A program made the position numbers and the translations under genes. Positions 1 to 6,236 of a stretch of DNA of 35,411 bases are shown here, piece by piece; the stretch's first letter is position 1; the number at the start of each line of letters is the position of its first letter. Origin of the DNA: Methylocystaceae bacterium (GTDB taxonomy: Bacteria > Pseudomonadota > Alphaproteobacteria > Rhizobiales > Beijerinckiaceae); NCBI GenBank assembly GCA_003152255.1, contig PLZT01000203.1, forward strand, positions 1 to 35,411, written 5' to 3'. The notes beneath the pieces are model-generated. The model worked only from the letters and a program-made list of their open reading frames with translations, searched no databases and was not told the origin of the DNA.

Positions 1-1
1 G

Positions 2-67
2 CTTGTCGATCTTCCCATGGCCTTCGCCGACCAATGGTCCGCGCTCGGACTTGTTCGTCCGGCCTGA
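2..67 (+). CDS. C-terminal tail of an unidentified protein (partial)
   Basis: The second forward frame is open from the left edge and reads LVDLPMAFADQWSALGLVRPA followed by TGA at 65-67. Amino acid composition and codon use look like genuine coding sequence of a high-GC genome, with a mix of Leu, Val, Ala and aromatic residues, rather than the Arg-rich output of the overlapping first frame. Only 21 residues are visible, so no family can be named. Before the neighbouring element inserted, this gene would have lain about 0.4 kb beyond the 3' end of the tRNA-Ala gene. The call rests on codon character alone. Confidence 0.3.
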   Translation, partial: LVDLPMAFADQWSALGLVRPA

Positions 68-458
68 CCACGGCGCCCGCCCGGCGGCTGAAGTCGCGGG
101 CGAAGCGGCGCTGCCCCCATGCGGAGATATTCGCGGCTCCTTATCGAGCAATGAACCCGGGCATATATGAGGCGCGTCCGATGAAGCCATTGGTCCGCCG
201 GCGCCTAAACGTTTTTCCTCCCGACCAAGTCGGAATCGAACCTGCCTCCGCGATTGTCGAACCGGTCTCTTCAGGTCGCCTCAACGCTCTCGGCGGAAAA
301 TGAAATTTTGCGCTCGGAGACTCCCGTCGAATTGACGCGCGAAGTCTCCGATTTTGGAGTCTCTGACACGCGCTCTTTGGCGCAACGCCCTGCTAAGTCC
401 CGGACATGTCGGGACTCTCCGCGAGACTAAAAAGCGTAGCAAAAACATGAAGTTAGCG
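68..458. other. Chromosomal flank without a supported gene
   Basis: No convincing coding frame is seen. The first forward frame stays open to 303 but its product is Arg/Pro-rich with no recognisable domain, as expected of a shadow frame. A short hairpin lies at 396-416 (AGTCCCG, 7-nt loop, CGGGACT) without a T run, so it is not called a terminator. GGAGACT at 317-323 can pair with AGTCTCC at 345-351. This is the DNA that lay immediately downstream of the tRNA-Ala gene before integration. Confidence 0.4.
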
Positions 459-505
<47 letters not shown>

Positions 506-620
506 TTAAAATCTGTCGTTTCTAACCGTTCCGGCGCATTCCGATTTATTCCACAGCCCTTGCAAAACAGAGCGTAGCAGCTCATTCTCATTCCGCGCTG
601 TTCCTCCCAATATATTTCCG

Positions 621-643
621 GTGCCGATATGGTGCCGATATGA
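621..643 (+). promoter_or_regulatory. Probable left arm-type integrase sites (tandem GTGCCGATATG)
   Basis: Two head-to-tail copies of the 11-mer GTGCCGATATG lie 115 bp inside attL and 10 bp before the integrase start. A copy matching at 22 of 23 positions, in the same orientation, is at 11242-11264, 55 bp inside attR. Paired short direct repeats on both sides of a tRNA core site are what arm-binding N-terminal domains of P4/lambda-type integrases recognise. Position next to the integrase start also fits autoregulation, which is inferred. Confidence 0.7.
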
Positions 644-652
644 AAAGCCTCC

Positions 653-1954
653 ATGCCGGTTCTGAAGCTCACGAAAAGAAGCGTTGACGCCCTCGAGCCC
701 GGCGACAAAACCTATTTGGCTCGCGACGCTGATCTGAAGGGTTTCGCCTGTCGCGTCACGCCAGCGGGTGCAAAGTCATGGGCAGTTGCCTATCGTCCGC
801 GACCAGGCGGCAGGGGCGTCCGCGAGAAAGTGGCGACGCTCGGCGGCGTGACGCAGCTAACGCCCGATCAAGCGCGGCGCATGGCGGCGGACATGCTCGC
901 ACAAGTTCGGCTTGGCGCTGATCCGGCCGCCGAAAAAGCCGAGCGACGCAAGGCGCTTACTGTCGGCGACCTGCTTGACCTATTCGATGCGCAATATGTT
1001 GGGCCGATGGTCAAGCCGGGAACCGCCCTAAGCCATCGCATTGCCCTTGCCGAGCTTCGCGGAGCGCATGGCGGATTGAAGGCGGAAGCGCTTACGCGAG
1101 GGCATGTCGCGACGCTCCACGCCCGAATGTCCGATCGTCCCTACGCGGCGAATCGCGCTGTTGCGGTGTGGGGCAAGGCGTTCACATGGGCGGCGTCACG
1201 CGGCCTTGTGCCGGAGGGCGTCAACCCGACGAAGGGGCTGCAGAAATATCGCGAGCAAGGGCGCGAGCGGTTTTTGACCTCGGAAGAATTGGGGCGGCTC
1301 GGATCGGCGCTCGCCGATGGCGAAACCATCGGGCTGCGCTATGACGTGGACGAGACAAAACCGAAAGCAAAGCACGCGCCCAAGGCTGAAAACCGGCGCG
1401 TCCGACTTGACCCGTTCGCCGCCGCCGCAATTCGACTCTTGATTTTGACCGGCGCTCGGCTTCGCGAAATCCTTCACGCACAGTGGGGACAAGTCGACTT
1501 TGAGCGCGGAATTCTTTTCTTGTCGGACTCGAAAACCGGGCGCAAGCCGGTTTATCTGAGCGCCGCCGCGCTCGCCATCTTGGCCGCGCTTCCGCGCCTC
1601 GAAGGCAACCCGCATGTCATCGCCGGGGCGAGGGACGGTGCGCCGCGCGCGGACCTCAAAAAGCCTTGGGCCGCTGTCTGTCGCGCCGCCGGGCTCGAGG
1701 GCGTCCGGCTTCACGACCTGCGGCATTCATTCGCTAGCATAGGAGCGGGGGCGTCTATGGGGCTCCCAATCATTGGGAAGCTGCTAGGCCATACACAGGC
1801 GTCAACCACGGCCCGTTACGCGCACCTGGACGCGGACCCATTGCGCCGCGCCGCCGACACGATCGGGGCGACGATTGCGGCCGCGATGGACGGGCGCAAG
1901 GGCGGCGAAGTCGTGGCGATCGCTAAGAATAAAGGCCCTCGCCATGGTGACTAA
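653..1954 (+). CDS. int: Tyrosine recombinase (P4-type integrase)
   Basis: This 433-residue protein should catalyse site-specific integration and excision at the tRNA-Ala 3' end. Residues 1-95 match the arm-DNA-binding DUF4102-type domain (LTKRSVDAL, then LKGFACRVTPAGAKSW). A SAM-like core-binding domain follows at about 100-205 and the catalytic domain at about 250-400. All catalytic positions are visible: Arg269 (TGARLRE), Lys294 (SKTGRKP), His354 and Arg357 (LHDLRHSF), His380 (LLGH) and the nucleophile Tyr389 (TARYAHL). Length is normal for the family. It lies just inside attL, at the end distal from the intact tRNA, and is transcribed into the element. No strong Shine-Dalgarno sequence precedes the ATG; paired GTGCCGATATG repeats end 10 bp upstream. 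The gene appears intact, so the element may still be mobile. Confidence 0.96.
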   Translation: MPVLKLTKRSVDALEPGDKTYLARDADLKGFACRVTPAGAKSWAVAYRPRPGGRGVREKVATLGGVTQLTPDQARRMAADMLAQVRLGADPAAEKAERRKALTVGDLLDLFDAQYVGPMVKPGTALSHRIALAELRGAHGGLKAEALTRGHVATLHARMSDRPYAANRAVAVWGKAFTWAASRGLVPEGVNPTKGLQKYREQGRERFLTSEELGRLGSALADGETIGLRYDVDETKPKAKHAPKAENRRVRLDPFAAAAIRLLILTGARLREILHAQWGQVDFERGILFLSDSKTGRKPVYLSAAALAILAALPRLEGNPHVIAGARDGAPRADLKKPWAAVCRAAGLEGVRLHDLRHSFASIGAGASMGLPIIGKLLGHTQASTTARYAHLDADPLRRAADTIGATIAAAMDGRKGGEVVAIAKNKGPRHGD

Positions 1955-2519
1955 GCCGACTGGACGGCCGCGCGGGAGGCCGAAGAAAGAGAAGCCCGAA
2001 AAACAGCGTCGCGAAGTCGGGCGCCCGGCCGTGCCGATTTGGCTTGACGAGGATCGTTATCGTGTCGCGCTTCACCTCGTGCTAACGACGCTGCAAAAGG
2101 CGGATAACGCGCCGGCAGCGCGCTTGGTTGTCGCCTTGACGGAATGCCTTGAAATCGAGCCGAATAATGATTGTGGTTTTGTTCGCTTCGAGCAGGTCCG
2201 GCGACCGGGCGCGGCCGCCACGGTTGCGGGCAGATCGTCGACAATTCGCGGCAAAGCGCGAAGAAACAGGACCGAATTAGAGGCTTATTGGCTGCACCAT
2301 ATGACTTCCGCTATGGCGCTGGCCTTCGGCGCGAAGAACGTGCTGGCAAAATACAAAATCATTCAGCACGCCGACGCCATCGGCGAAAAGCAATTTGCGA
2401 TTGAGTTTCTAGTCCCGATTGCGGACGCGAGCGCGGGCGCGGACCTTAAGCAAACCCTGCTCGACCTGCCGCCCGATTTTTTCGCTAATTTCGTATCAGC
2501 GACAAATCCGAAAATGTGA
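1944..2519 (+). CDS. Hypothetical protein with AT-hook-like N-terminus
   Basis: The ATG at 1944 overlaps the integrase end by 11 bp, implying translational coupling. This start is preferred over the upstream one at 1875 because the protein then begins MVTKPTGRPRGRPKKEK, a compact AT-hook-like basic motif (GRPRGRPKK), and because the extra residues of the longer version look like a shadow of the integrase frame. The remaining residues to 191 contain a mixed alpha/beta region (LEAYWLHHMTSAMALAFG, then IEFLVPIADASAG) with no family that I recognise. The basic motif suggests binding to AT-rich DNA; role otherwise unknown. Position between the integrase and the excisionase-like gene suggests a control or excision accessory. 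Confidence 0.65.
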   Translation: MVTKPTGRPRGRPKKEKPEKQRREVGRPAVPIWLDEDRYRVALHLVLTTLQKADNAPAARLVVALTECLEIEPNNDCGFVRFEQVRRPGAAATVAGRSSTIRGKARRNRTELEAYWLHHMTSAMALAFGAKNVLAKYKIIQHADAIGEKQFAIEFLVPIADASAGADLKQTLLDLPPDFFANFVSATNPKM

Positions 2520-2527
2520 CTATCGTT

Positions 2528-2611
2528 CAAAGCCGTTCCACCAGAGGGATGGCCGTGCAACTCAATTTGCAAAGCCATTCCGGAGAGAGGATGGCTATGC
2601 AACTCACCACC
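2528..2611 (+). repeat. Tandem 42-bp imperfect duplication over the start region of the HTH gene
   Basis: Two adjacent 42-bp units (2528-2569 and 2570-2611) share CAAAGCC(G/A)TTCC at the start and GATGGC(C/T)(G/A)TGCAACTCA further on. The period is 14 codons, so the duplication is in frame. Each unit carries a purine-rich stretch, then ATGGC, then an (A/G)TG before CAACTCA, so it duplicates a ribosome-binding site plus start. The second unit has the better Shine-Dalgarno sequence (GGAGAGAGG, 2582-2590). Confidence 0.75.
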
Positions 2612-2851
2612 AAAAACCAAACGGTTTTGCTGACGCCGAAGGAAGCGGCGGCGCGGCTTCGCGTTTCGGAATCGACGCTGGCGAAGTGGCGAATGACGGC
2701 GTTGCGCGCGCTAGCCTTCGTCAAGGTCGGCCACAAGGTGCTTTACGATGAGCGCGAGGTGGAGAGGTTCATCGCGGCGCAGATGCGCCATTCGACGAGC
2801 GATGCCGGCGCGGAGGCCGCCAGGGCGAAAAGCTCAGCGAGGCGCAAGTAA
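2597..2851 (+). CDS. Excisionase/AlpA-like helix-turn-helix DNA-binding protein
   Basis: The chosen ATG at 2597 lies 6 bp after GGAGAGAGG, the best Shine-Dalgarno sequence in the region, giving 84 residues. The core LLTPKEAAARLRVSESTLAKWRM followed by FVKVGHKVLYDEREVERFI is the winged-HTH layout of the MerR-like excisionase/AlpA group: turn, recognition helix, wing, then a helix ending in an acidic-basic stretch. Such proteins in P4-like elements direct excision or activate the integrase or replication promoters. Alternative in-frame starts exist at ATG 2549 and at GTG 2516, which overlaps the stop of the preceding gene; the latter would add the two duplicated 14-residue units. The gene lies in the early rightward operon. 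DNA-binding family is clear; exact role (excisionase or activator) is inferred. Confidence 0.8.
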   Translation: MQLTTKNQTVLLTPKEAAARLRVSESTLAKWRMTALRALAFVKVGHKVLYDEREVERFIAAQMRHSTSDAGAEAARAKSSARRK

Positions 2852-3012
2852 ACTTCAAGTTCTGGTGCGTCCGGCATGGCCAGCCCTACGTCGTGGCGCA
2901 GTCGATCGAAGACGTGCGCGCCGCTTTCGACGTTTGGCGCGTCGTCGACTGCACCCTCACGAACAAAACCATCCCCAACATGCCGCGTCGCGATGACGCC
3001 GCGTCCCTTTAG
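2821..3012 (+). CDS. Small coding-like frame without a canonical start
   Basis: A frame shifted by -1 relative to the HTH gene reads QGEKLSEAQVNFKFWCVRHG and then PYVVAQSIEDVRAAFDVWRV and on to TAG at 3010-3012. Third codon positions are overwhelmingly G or C and the sequence has a balanced composition with aromatic residues, unlike the Arg-rich competing frames, so it looks translated. The frame is open from 2752 but has no ATG, GTG or TTG until GTG 2893, which would yield only 39 residues and would cut into the coding-like part. Options are a non-standard start, a -1 frameshift from the HTH gene, or a gene that has lost its 5' end. No homologous family is recognised. It sits between the HTH gene and the SpoVG-like gene, consistent with an operon member. 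Confidence 0.5.
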   Translation, partial: QGEKLSEAQVNFKFWCVRHGQPYVVAQSIEDVRAAFDVWRVVDCTLTNKTIPNMPRRDDAASL

Positions 3013-3025
3013 ACGGAGCCTTATC

Positions 3026-3310
3026 ATGCAATTCGAGGCGCGCAATTTTCGCATCATGAAAAAGAACACGCTGCTTGGATTCGTGGAGATCGAAACGCCT
3101 TCCGGACTGGTAATTAACGACGTCGCCTTGCACGAGAAGAATGGCAAGCATTGGCTGTCAATGCCAGCCCGCGCCTATGAGAAGAACGGCGAAAAAAGTT
3201 GGATTCCCTACGTCAAATTTAAAAATCGCGAGACGACCGATAAATTTCAGGCCGCCGCGCTGCCCGCCGTTGTCTCCGCCCTCAAGGAAGCGGAGGGCGG
3301 CCATGATTGA
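3026..3310 (+). CDS. SpoVG-like small phage protein
   Basis: The ATG at 3026 follows ACGGAGCC and gives 94 residues. The sequence MQFEARNFRIMKKNTLLGFV, then ETPSGLVINDVALHEKNGKH and WLSMPARAYEKNGEKSWIPYV, follows the layout of small phage and element proteins related to the SpoVG fold: a strand-rich core, a central NDVALHEKNGK turn and a PARAYEKNG motif, then a helix. SpoVG relatives bind nucleic acid; in phage elements they usually sit next to replication genes, as here directly before the primase-helicase, which it overlaps by 8 bp. That coupling suggests a role in replication or its regulation. Assignment to the SpoVG group is from pattern only. Confidence 0.65.
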   Translation: MQFEARNFRIMKKNTLLGFVEIETPSGLVINDVALHEKNGKHWLSMPARAYEKNGEKSWIPYVKFKNRETTDKFQAAALPAVVSALKEAEGGHD

Positions 3311-5576
3311 AACACACAACGCCAGCCTGGCGCAAATTCTCGCCAAGGGCGGCCTTGCAGTCTTTCCGTGCGGTGCAGATAAGAAGCCCGTTTTTGGATG
3401 CAAATGGCGGGACGCATCCACAACCGATCCATTGAGCATCGAAACCCTGTGGCGCGACAATCCGGACGCGCCGCCCGCGATCGATTGCGGCAAGAGCGGC
3501 CTCGCCGTTGTCGACGTTGATAATCATGAAGGCGGCGAGAATGGGTGCGCCAAATTCGCCGAGATGGAATGCGAAAACGGTTCCATAGACTTCGCCCCGC
3601 GCATCACGACGCCGAGCGGCGGGTATCACGTTTATTTCGCACAGCCCGAAGATGGCGGCCCGATAGGGAATGGCACAGGCGACCTTCCGAAAGGAATAGA
3701 TGTGCGGGGCGTTGGCGGATACGTCCTCGCCGCCGGGGCTGTTATGCCCGATGGTCGCAAATACACGCCACAGCCGGCATCGCCGCGCCTGTCGGATGTA
3801 TTGGCCAACGGAGGCCTCGCGCCCCTTGATGGATGGCTCCTCGATCTCATTCGCCCCGCGCCGTCGCAACAGGAAAAGACCGCGCCGCCCCGTCGCGAAA
3901 CCAATGGCGATTGCTCCGCATATGCGAATGCCGCGTTCGATAACGAATGCGGCAGCGTCGCCAATGCGGGGAAGGGCGGCCGGAACGAGCAGTTGAATAA
4001 ATCGGCATTTAACCTCGGCACGCTGATCGGCGCCGGGCTGCTAGGGGAGGCCGAAGTCGAAGCGTCGCTTCTCGCGGCCGCGAAACAATGCGGTCTAACT
4101 AATGGTGAGGCAAGGGCGACTGTCAAATCTGGAATGAAAAACGGAAAAGACCACCCGCGCCAGCGTCCCGACGACAACCGCCGCGGCAATGGACAAGACT
4201 GCAAAGGCGACGACGCCGAGAAGCATCGTTCGCAGCCCCTTGAGCCGCCGGCGCCTATCGCGTTCAAAACAGCGGCGAGGTTTTGCGGCGAATATGTCCC
4301 GCTGGCCTACACAATAGAGCCAATCCTGCGATCCGCGTCGCTCTATACATTGACGGCCAAGACAGGCGCGGGGAAAACCGCCTTCAATGTAATAGCCGCT
4401 CTCGCCGTAGCGACCGGACGCGCCGACATTCTCAACCGCGAAGTCGTCAAGGGCCGCGTCGCCTATCTCGCTTGCGAGAACCCCGACGACATCCGAATGC
4501 GCATCAAGATCGCCGCCTACCTGCTCAGCATCAATCTCGATGACATTGGCGACGATCTGCTGATTTTGGATTATCGCGCCAAACCGGAGGCCGTTCACGT
4601 GGAACTAAAACGGCTCGCCAAACAGAGACCGTTCGCGCTGGTCATCGTCGATACCCTCGCCGCGTTTTTCGACGGCGACGACATTAACAACGCCGTTCAA
4701 GGCGGCCAATTCATGCGCCGGCTGCGACCTCTCACACAAATCGCCGGCCTGCCGACCGTCCTAGTGTCGGCGCATCCCGTAAAGAACGCCTGCGAAGACG
4801 CGCTCATTCCCTACGGTAGCGGCGCAATCCTCAACGAGGTGGACGGTAATTTGACCTTATGGAAGCGGCCCGATACCGGGACTGTATCTCTGCATTGGCA
4901 AGGCAAATTGCGCGGGCTGGAGTTTCAGGCCGTCCAGTTCCGGTTCGAGGAAGCGGCATCGCCGGAAATTCTCGACGCCAAGGGACGGGAAGTGCGCCTG
5001 CCGACGATGAGGCCATCATCCGAACAAACATCCGATGACAAGCAAGCGTCGGAAGCCGACCGCGACCGCGCGCTGCTAGCAGCCATGGTTGAATGCCCAG
5101 GCGCGACCATCCGCCATTATGCGGGCATCACCGGCGTTGCCCAAACAAACATAACGCGAAAACTCCAACGCCTTGCCAAGGCTAAGCTCGTCGAGCAGGT
5201 TCTCGACAAGTGGACGGTGACGGCGAAGGGGCGGAAAGCCGTCGCCACCCCCGGAACAGAGCCGCCCGCAACGCCTAGAGAAACCTATGTTTTTACCGGA
5301 ACAAGAAAAAGCCCGGAAAACCAAGGGTCTGTTCCGGGGGTGGAACAAGAAAAAAGCGGAACAGAAACCGGAACAGAGCCGCCCGCAACGCCTAGAGAAA
5401 CCTATGTTCCACCCGGAACAGAGCTTGTGGAACAAGACCAATGTTTATCTCCGTGTTCCACTCCCTCTCTCTCTAAGAGAGGGTGGACCGGAACAGGTGG
5501 AACAGAAACCGAGGTTGAGGGCGGTTTTTCTTTTATCGAGGATCGAGCCGACGACTGGCAGGAGGAGGCGCTTTGA
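3303..5576 (+). CDS. Bifunctional primase/polymerase-helicase (PrimPol plus AAA ATPase)
   Basis: This protein probably initiates replication of the excised element. The ATG at 3303 overlaps the previous gene by 8 bp and gives 757 residues; longer readings upstream have no domain support. Residues 1-190 form a PrimPol domain: catalytic Asp71 and Asp73 (VVDVDNHEGG), TPSGGYHVYF at 103-112 with His109, and IDVRGVGGYVLA at 132-143. Residues about 330-560 form a RepA/RecA-like ATPase with Walker A TGAGKT (Lys358) and Walker B LVIVD (Asp450). A winged-helix segment lies near 585-650 (HYAGITGVAQTNITRKLQRL), suitable for origin recognition. The tail (about 650-730) is low-complexity, rich in Gly-Thr-Glu and Pro, and its DNA carries the GGAACA repeat cluster described separately. 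The domain set is typical of plasmid and prophage/satellite replication proteins. Confidence 0.9.
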   Translation: MIETHNASLAQILAKGGLAVFPCGADKKPVFGCKWRDASTTDPLSIETLWRDNPDAPPAIDCGKSGLAVVDVDNHEGGENGCAKFAEMECENGSIDFAPRITTPSGGYHVYFAQPEDGGPIGNGTGDLPKGIDVRGVGGYVLAAGAVMPDGRKYTPQPASPRLSDVLANGGLAPLDGWLLDLIRPAPSQQEKTAPPRRETNGDCSAYANAAFDNECGSVANAGKGGRNEQLNKSAFNLGTLIGAGLLGEAEVEASLLAAAKQCGLTNGEARATVKSGMKNGKDHPRQRPDDNRRGNGQDCKGDDAEKHRSQPLEPPAPIAFKTAARFCGEYVPLAYTIEPILRSASLYTLTAKTGAGKTAFNVIAALAVATGRADILNREVVKGRVAYLACENPDDIRMRIKIAAYLLSINLDDIGDDLLILDYRAKPEAVHVELKRLAKQRPFALVIVDTLAAFFDGDDINNAVQGGQFMRRLRPLTQIAGLPTVLVSAHPVKNACEDALIPYGSGAILNEVDGNLTLWKRPDTGTVSLHWQGKLRGLEFQAVQFRFEEAASPEILDAKGREVRLPTMRPSSEQTSDDKQASEADRDRALLAAMVECPGATIRHYAGITGVAQTNITRKLQRLAKAKLVEQVLDKWTVTAKGRKAVATPGTEPPATPRETYVFTGTRKSPENQGSVPGVEQEKSGTETGTEPPATPRETYVPPGTELVEQDQCLSPCSTPSLSKRGWTGTGGTETEVEGGFSFIEDRADDWQEEAL
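5251..5504. repeat. GGAACA repeat cluster: candidate replication origin iterons
   Basis: Twelve copies of GGAACA or its complement occur in 252 bp: plus strand at 5253, 5298, 5342, 5358, 5370, 5415, 5429, 5490 and 5499, minus strand at 5330, 5405 and 5454. Extended versions fall into types: GGAACAGAGCC (5253, 5370; near-match 5415), GGAACAAGAMM (5298, 5342, 5429) and GGAACAGAAACC (5358, 5499). An exact 41-bp direct repeat (5251-5291 and 5368-5408) lies within. The copies occur on both strands and in more than one reading frame of the host gene, which argues for selection on DNA rather than protein. Iterons next to or inside an initiator gene are a known origin arrangement (for example P4 and RepA plasmids). 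Origin function is inferred. Confidence 0.65.
5454..5495. repeat. Nested inverted repeat inside the GGAACA cluster
   Basis: Outer arms TGTTCC (5454-5459) and GGAACA (5490-5495) enclose an inner perfect 8-bp stem CCCTCTCT (5463-5470) and AGAGAGGG (5476-5483) with a 5-nt loop. CCA at 5458-5460 can also pair with TGG at 5484-5486. The stem is a polypurine/polypyrimidine tract. Such a structure in the middle of iteron-like repeats could be a strand-opening or priming site; no T run follows, and translation continues through it, so it is not called a terminator. Confidence 0.5.
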
Positions 5577-5995
5577 CCTCCGCCCGCGCCCTGCTCGCCG
5601 AAGCAGCCGCCCGAGGCGTCCGTGTCCATCTGCGGCACGGCGAGCTTAAGGCCGCTTATCGCGGAGCCCCGCCACGCGACTTGCTGGACAAGCTGCGGGC
5701 CGCCAAGCCGGAGATTATCGCGGAGATCGCGGCCGAAAGCGCACCCCCGCCGACGCAACCCGCGTCCGTTGTCGCAATGCCGCCACCGCCGGCATTGACG
5801 CCAGAGCACCTCGCAGACGCCCGCGCCGCCGTCGATCGTCTTCTCGACCAGATGGCGCACGAGACCGCTCGCCGCCGGGAATGGTGGCGCGAGCCTCCCG
5901 AGGGCTGGGCCAAGAGCCGGCATTGGCGGGACGCCGTGCGAAGGGACAAGGGAATGTCGGCGAACTGCCAGAATCAGAAAAGGAAAGCGCAATGA
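5573..5995 (+). CDS. TubC docking-domain-like small protein
   Basis: The start is TTG at 5573, overlapping the primase stop codon, with a strong GGAGGAGG Shine-Dalgarno sequence at 5560-5568. The 140-residue product begins ARALLAEAAARGVRVHLRHG and continues with LRAAKPEIIAEIAA, the two-helix plus hairpin pattern of the TubC N-terminal docking domain, a small fold often found after primase-type genes in integrative elements. A Pro/Ala-rich linker (about 57-75) leads to an acidic-basic helical region and a Trp-rich segment (REWWREPPEGWAKSRHW). It probably binds a partner protein, perhaps the primase-helicase, since the two genes are translationally coupled. No enzymatic motif is visible. Confidence 0.7.
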   Translation: MTSARALLAEAAARGVRVHLRHGELKAAYRGAPPRDLLDKLRAAKPEIIAEIAAESAPPPTQPASVVAMPPPPALTPEHLADARAAVDRLLDQMAHETARRREWWREPPEGWAKSRHWRDAVRRDKGMSANCQNQKRKAQ

Positions 5996-6063
5996 AAGCA
6001 AATACGTCCGTCTCCGGTCCCCTCTTAATTAAGGCCGCGATTTTTGCCTGCGGCTGGCGCTGA
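5992..6063 (+). CDS. Possible 23-residue peptide
   Basis: ATG at 5992 overlaps the preceding stop codon (ATGA) and has AGGA at 5981-5984, 7 bp upstream, a good ribosome-binding site. The product MKANTSVSGPLLIKAAIFACGWR has a short hydrophobic stretch and no known family. The overlap and ribosome-binding site are the only support; it could equally be a non-functional readthrough end of the operon. Confidence 0.35.
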   Translation: MKANTSVSGPLLIKAAIFACGWR

Positions 6064-6100
6064 CATGCGCTCGCGCGCTACTCGTGCATCGACTACCTTC

Positions 6101-6163
6101 GGGGAAGGACCCAATGAAATCAAAGACTTACGTTGCTTATGGTTAAGCTCTGGGTCCTTCCCC
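6101..6163 (+). promoter_or_regulatory. Large stem-loop upstream of the terminase gene
   Basis: GGGGAAGGACCCA (6101-6113) and TGGGTCCTTCCCC (6151-6163) are a perfect 13-bp inverted repeat enclosing 37 bp. In RNA it would form a very stable hairpin. The 5' arm contains AAGGA, a Shine-Dalgarno sequence, placed correctly for a ten-codon ORF that fills the loop (6114-6146). No T run follows the 3' arm, so it is not a simple terminator. In DNA it could be a protein-binding or packaging site, since it precedes the small terminase gene. Function is not known. Confidence 0.65.
6114..6146 (+). CDS. Ten-codon leader-type ORF inside the stem-loop
   Basis: ATG at 6114 and TAA at 6144-6146 encode MKSKTYVAYG. 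AAGGA in the 5' stem arm (6105-6109) lies 4 bp before the ATG, so folding would hide its ribosome-binding site. The ORF lies entirely in the hairpin loop. This geometry suggests a leader peptide whose translation opens or is blocked by the hairpin; it may also be chance or the relic start of a lost gene. Confidence 0.3.
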   Translation: MKSKTYVAYG

Positions 6164-6169
6164 TATAGT

Positions 6170-6185
6170 GACCCTCTCGCGGGTC
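6170..6185. promoter_or_regulatory. GACCC-N6-GGGTC dyad, candidate operator of the late genes
   Basis: A 5-bp dyad GACCC/GGGTC with a 6-bp spacer lies 52 bp before the terminase GTG and 17 bp before a TATAAC (6202-6207) that could be a -10 element. The same half-sites recur in the arms of the upstream large inverted repeat (GACCC 6108-6112, GGGTC 6152-6156), giving four alternating half-sites in 78 bp. A repressor or activator site controlling the late operon is a reasonable inference; no recognisable -35 element is present. Confidence 0.35.
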
Positions 6186-6236
6186 AAGCCCGAGCGCTTG
6201 GTATAACTCTAGGCAGAATTTCCTAAGGTGTGAACA

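Noticed and set aside
230..285. Two GGTTCGA-like words on the minus strand suggesting a tRNA remnant
   Set aside because: The flanking bases do not form a T arm or acceptor stem and no CCA end is present.
34..303. Open forward frame of 89 codons at the left edge
   Set aside because: Arg/Pro-rich composition without any family; the second frame has a more credible short C-terminus that ends at 67.
2825..2835. Programmed -1 frameshift at GCGAAAAGC joining the HTH gene to the next frame
   Set aside because: The sequence does not match the X-XXY-YYZ slippery heptamer in the right phase; kept only as one of several explanations for the missing start.
5454..5495. Intrinsic terminator inside the primase gene
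   Set aside because: No T tract follows the stem and the coding frame continues intact for another 80 bp, so a DNA-level role is more likely.
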